Positions 62,004 through 64,000 of a stretch of DNA of 64,000 nt are shown here, one piece after another. The position numbers and the translations under genes are program-made. The DNA comes from an uncultured Flavobacterium sp. (lineage in GTDB: Bacteria > Bacteroidota > Bacteroidia > Flavobacteriales > Flavobacteriaceae): contig NZ_OX638201.1 in the NCBI RefSeq assembly GCF_951805225.1, positions 4,464,001 to 4,528,000 of the forward strand, in the 5' to 3' direction. The notes below the pieces were generated by a model. It did no database searches. It had not been told where the DNA came from and saw nothing but the letters and a program-made list of their open reading frames with translations. How positions within the stretch are numbered: position 1 is the first letter of the stretch; every line of letters begins with the position of its first letter.

Positions 62004-63152
62004 ATGAATGCTTTAAAACTACCAAAACCAATCTTCCCAATTCTCCTTTTTCTACTCTTTTTTATTTCTTGCAAAAAAGAACAACCGAAAGCGCCGCCGC
62101 CCATTCAGGCTCCTTTTGTCACAGTAAAAAGTGAAGATGTCCCAATTTATAAAGATTTTGCCGGACAAACTTTTGGCGAATTAGACATTGAATTAATTGC
62201 ACGAGTAGACGGAATATTGACTGGAGTATATTTTAAAGAAGGTCAAAAAGTTAAAAAAGGTCAATTGCTTTATACAATTGATCCGTTAGAATATGAAACT
62301 AAAGTTGAACAAGCTCGCGGACAGGTTGCTGTTGCACAAAGTAGCTTGGTAAATGCTAACGAAGAATTAAAAAGAATTAGGCCACTTGCTGATATGAATG
62401 CCGTAAGTAAGCGAGAATTAGACGCCGCAGTTGCAAAAGACAAAGCCGCAAGATCTAATTATGCCAGTATGCAGGCAAGTTTAAAAAATCAGGAAATAGA
62501 AAGAGGTTATTGCAATATTAAATCTCCAATCGATGGCGTTATCGGACTTTCGAATGCCAGATTAGGAGACTACATTACCAAATTAGGTAATGCCTCGAGA
62601 TTGAATATGGTTTCGAAGCTTGATAAAGTAAGAGTGCAATTTACAGTTAGTGAATCTGATTATCTTAAATACCAAAAAAGCACTAAACAAGGAGAGAAAA
62701 TCACGGATCTTCAGCTAATATTATCAGACGGAAGTATTCATCCTGAAAAAGGAACTCTGAATTTTTCGGATACTAAAATAGATCCCACAACAGGAACAGT
62801 AACTATTGAAGCACAATTTCCAAATCCTGACGGAACTTTGCGTTCAGGGCAATTTGGAAAAGTTCGTGTTCTGATTCGCACAGCAAAAGATGCAATCGTA
62901 ATTCCTCAAAAAGCAGTTACCGAAATTCAGGGACTATTTCAGGTTTCTATAATTGATGATAAAAACACTATTCAAACCCGAATGGTCGAAGTAGGTCAAA
63001 AAACTGGTGTTGACTGGATTATTACAAAAGGACTTAAGCCTAATGAAAGAGTAGCTATAATTGGTAATCAGTTTATTCAACCCGGATCAACTGTTGCCCC
63101 AGTTCCTTATGTAGCCGACAAAAAACAGATTGCATCATCTCAAAACGACTAA
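62004..63152 (+). CDS. RND efflux periplasmic adaptor lipoprotein (AcrA-like)
   Basis: Start placed at 62004 (MNALKLPKPIFPILL) rather than 61977; 382 residues. Lipoprotein signal with Cys23 after FFIS. The membrane-fusion-protein blocks follow: a lipoyl half-motif VDGILTGVYFKEGQKVKKGQLLYTID, an alpha-helical hairpin (about 95-155), the second lipoyl half (IKSPIDGVIGLSNARLGDYI) and a beta-barrel with GQFGKVRVLIRTA. It links the inner-membrane pump to an outer-membrane channel. The pump gene follows after 3 bases. Confidence 0.93.
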   Translation: MNALKLPKPIFPILLFLLFFISCKKEQPKAPPPIQAPFVTVKSEDVPIYKDFAGQTFGELDIELIARVDGILTGVYFKEGQKVKKGQLLYTIDPLEYETKVEQARGQVAVAQSSLVNANEELKRIRPLADMNAVSKRELDAAVAKDKAARSNYASMQASLKNQEIERGYCNIKSPIDGVIGLSNARLGDYITKLGNASRLNMVSKLDKVRVQFTVSESDYLKYQKSTKQGEKITDLQLILSDGSIHPEKGTLNFSDTKIDPTTGTVTIEAQFPNPDGTLRSGQFGKVRVLIRTAKDAIVIPQKAVTEIQGLFQVSIIDDKNTIQTRMVEVGQKTGVDWIITKGLKPNERVAIIGNQFIQPGSTVAPVPYVADKKQIASSQND

Positions 63153-63155
63153 ATT

Positions 63156-64000
63156 ATGGATAATTTTTTTGTAAGAAGACCGATAGTCGCCATCGTGCTA
63201 TCCATATTTATCGTTATTATTGGAGGGCTTTCAATCCTTGGAACTCCCATTGCACAATATCCCGAAATTGCACCGCCTTTGGTACAAGTTTCAACTAGTT
63301 ATAGAGGTGCAAATGCCTTAAATGTAGAGCAAGCCGTTGCCACACCAATTGAACAAAAAGTAAACGGAGTTGAAAACATGCTCTACATGCAATCCACCAA
63401 TACCGGAGATGGAAGTATGACTCTGAACATTACATTTGATATGGGAACTGATTTGGATATCGCAACAATGCTTACCCAAAACAGAGTAAATGAAGCCACC
63501 AACAAACTCCCAAACGATGTAAAAACAACGGGAGTTACGACCAAAAAGTCGCTTTCGATGCCTTTGCTTATTATATCATTATTCTCTCCCGAAAAAACAT
63601 TCGACAATAACTTTTTAACCAATTACGCCAATATCAATATTGTAGATGCATTGGCGCGTATTAAAGGTGTTGGAGAAGTTACACTCTACGGAGGAAGTAG
63701 TTATGCAATGAGAATTTGGGTCAAGCCCGATATCATGTCCAAATACAATCTGACAGTTCCCGATATTATTCAGGCGATTAAAGAACAAAATGCGATTTCG
63801 CCAGGAGGAAAATTTGGAGCACCACCAGCAAAAGACAATAATGAATTTACCTATAATGTAACGCTAAAAGATCGTTTAGTAAATCCTGAAGATTTTGAAA
63901 ATATCATTCTAAAATCAAACATCAACAATCAACAAGTTCGTTTAAAAGATGTTGGAACCGTGACTTTAGGAACTGAAAGTTATGCATCAGTCGCCAGACT
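63156..64000 (+). CDS. RND efflux pump, permease subunit (AcrB-like), cut by window end
   Basis: The frame is open to the window edge; 281 residues are visible of a family of about 1040. MDNFFVRRPIVAIVLSIFIV is the first TM helix; PIAQYPEIAPP, YRGANALNVEQAVATPIEQ and the VENMLYMQSTNTGDG strand are signature blocks of AcrB-type multidrug pumps. It exchanges protons for drugs or other amphiphiles across the inner membrane. Begins 3 bases after the adaptor stop. Confidence 0.95.
   Translation, partial: MDNFFVRRPIVAIVLSIFIVIIGGLSILGTPIAQYPEIAPPLVQVSTSYRGANALNVEQAVATPIEQKVNGVENMLYMQSTNTGDGSMTLNITFDMGTDLDIATMLTQNRVNEATNKLPNDVKTTGVTTKKSLSMPLLIISLFSPEKTFDNNFLTNYANINIVDALARIKGVGEVTLYGGSSYAMRIWVKPDIMSKYNLTVPDIIQAIKEQNAISPGGKFGAPPAKDNNEFTYNVTLKDRLVNPEDFENIILKSNINNQQVRLKDVGTVTLGTESYASVAR

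Noticed and set aside
1..64000. tRNA, rRNA or CRISPR loci
   Set aside because: I looked for cloverleaf-like segments and spaced direct repeats and saw none; small structured RNAs cannot be excluded by eye.

Overview
The window is AT-rich DNA of a gliding member of the Bacteroidota, almost certainly a Flavobacterium or close relative. The evidence is gldH (gliding lipoprotein), two kinds of type IX secretion (T9SS) sorting domain, a PorP/SprF-family protein, TonB-dependent receptor architecture, flavobacterial -7 promoter boxes (TAnnTTTG), and many AT-rich intergenic repeats typical of the group. I see no tRNA, rRNA, CRISPR array, prophage or integrative element. The only mobile-element gene is a small Y1 (HUH) transposase.

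Layout. 1-10.5 kb: three paralogous secreted proteins of unknown function (the first cut by the window edge), a DMT exporter, a HAD phosphatase overlapping a chloramphenicol-acetyltransferase-like gene, an OmpA-type porin, a lipoprotein and ferritin. 10.5-19 kb: a small Cys-rich protein with a TTG start, DUF2461, a short SSB, a four-gene operon (GNAT-nitrilase fusion, zinc-ribbon protein, M28 membrane peptidase, SRPBCC protein), then a rhodanese divergent from a MetR-like LysR regulator that overlaps a GNAT gene. 19-32 kb: housekeeping and DNA-repair genes (SDR protein, DUF2207, Ogt, a 3'-5' exonuclease, an AlkZ-like glycosylase, an SpmA-SpmB fusion, class I fumarase, a LOV-like PAS protein, DinB), with the Y1 transposase between two copies of a nested palindromic element. 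32-47.5 kb: a secreted SAM hydrolase divergent from a TonB receptor, a T9SS-secreted M4 metalloprotease, a class A beta-lactamase lodged between the two CoA-transferase subunit genes, PBP1A, gldH and a RicT-like gene. 47.8-60.2 kb: a 3791-residue T9SS type B surface protein with 38 tandem 51-residue units, followed by its likely SprF-type partner. 60.3-64 kb: TrhO with an extra C-terminal domain, then an RND efflux adaptor and the start of its pump.

How the genes relate. Several loci bear on the cell envelope and T9SS: gldH, the giant adhesin-like protein with its PorP/SprF gene, the M4 protease, PBP1A, the OmpA protein and the RND pump. DNA-damage repair is also well represented (ogt, AlkZ-like, dinB, ssb, exonuclease). 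Many intergenic gaps hold short-period repeats of several families (CGCAAAG, GGTTCTAAG, ATTATCTAATT, nested REPIN-like palindromes), often built as inverted repeats around a transcription terminator. Start codons were moved inward where a signal peptide or family alignment demanded it; each such case is stated in the entry. All functional calls rest on motif and family recognition, not database searches.
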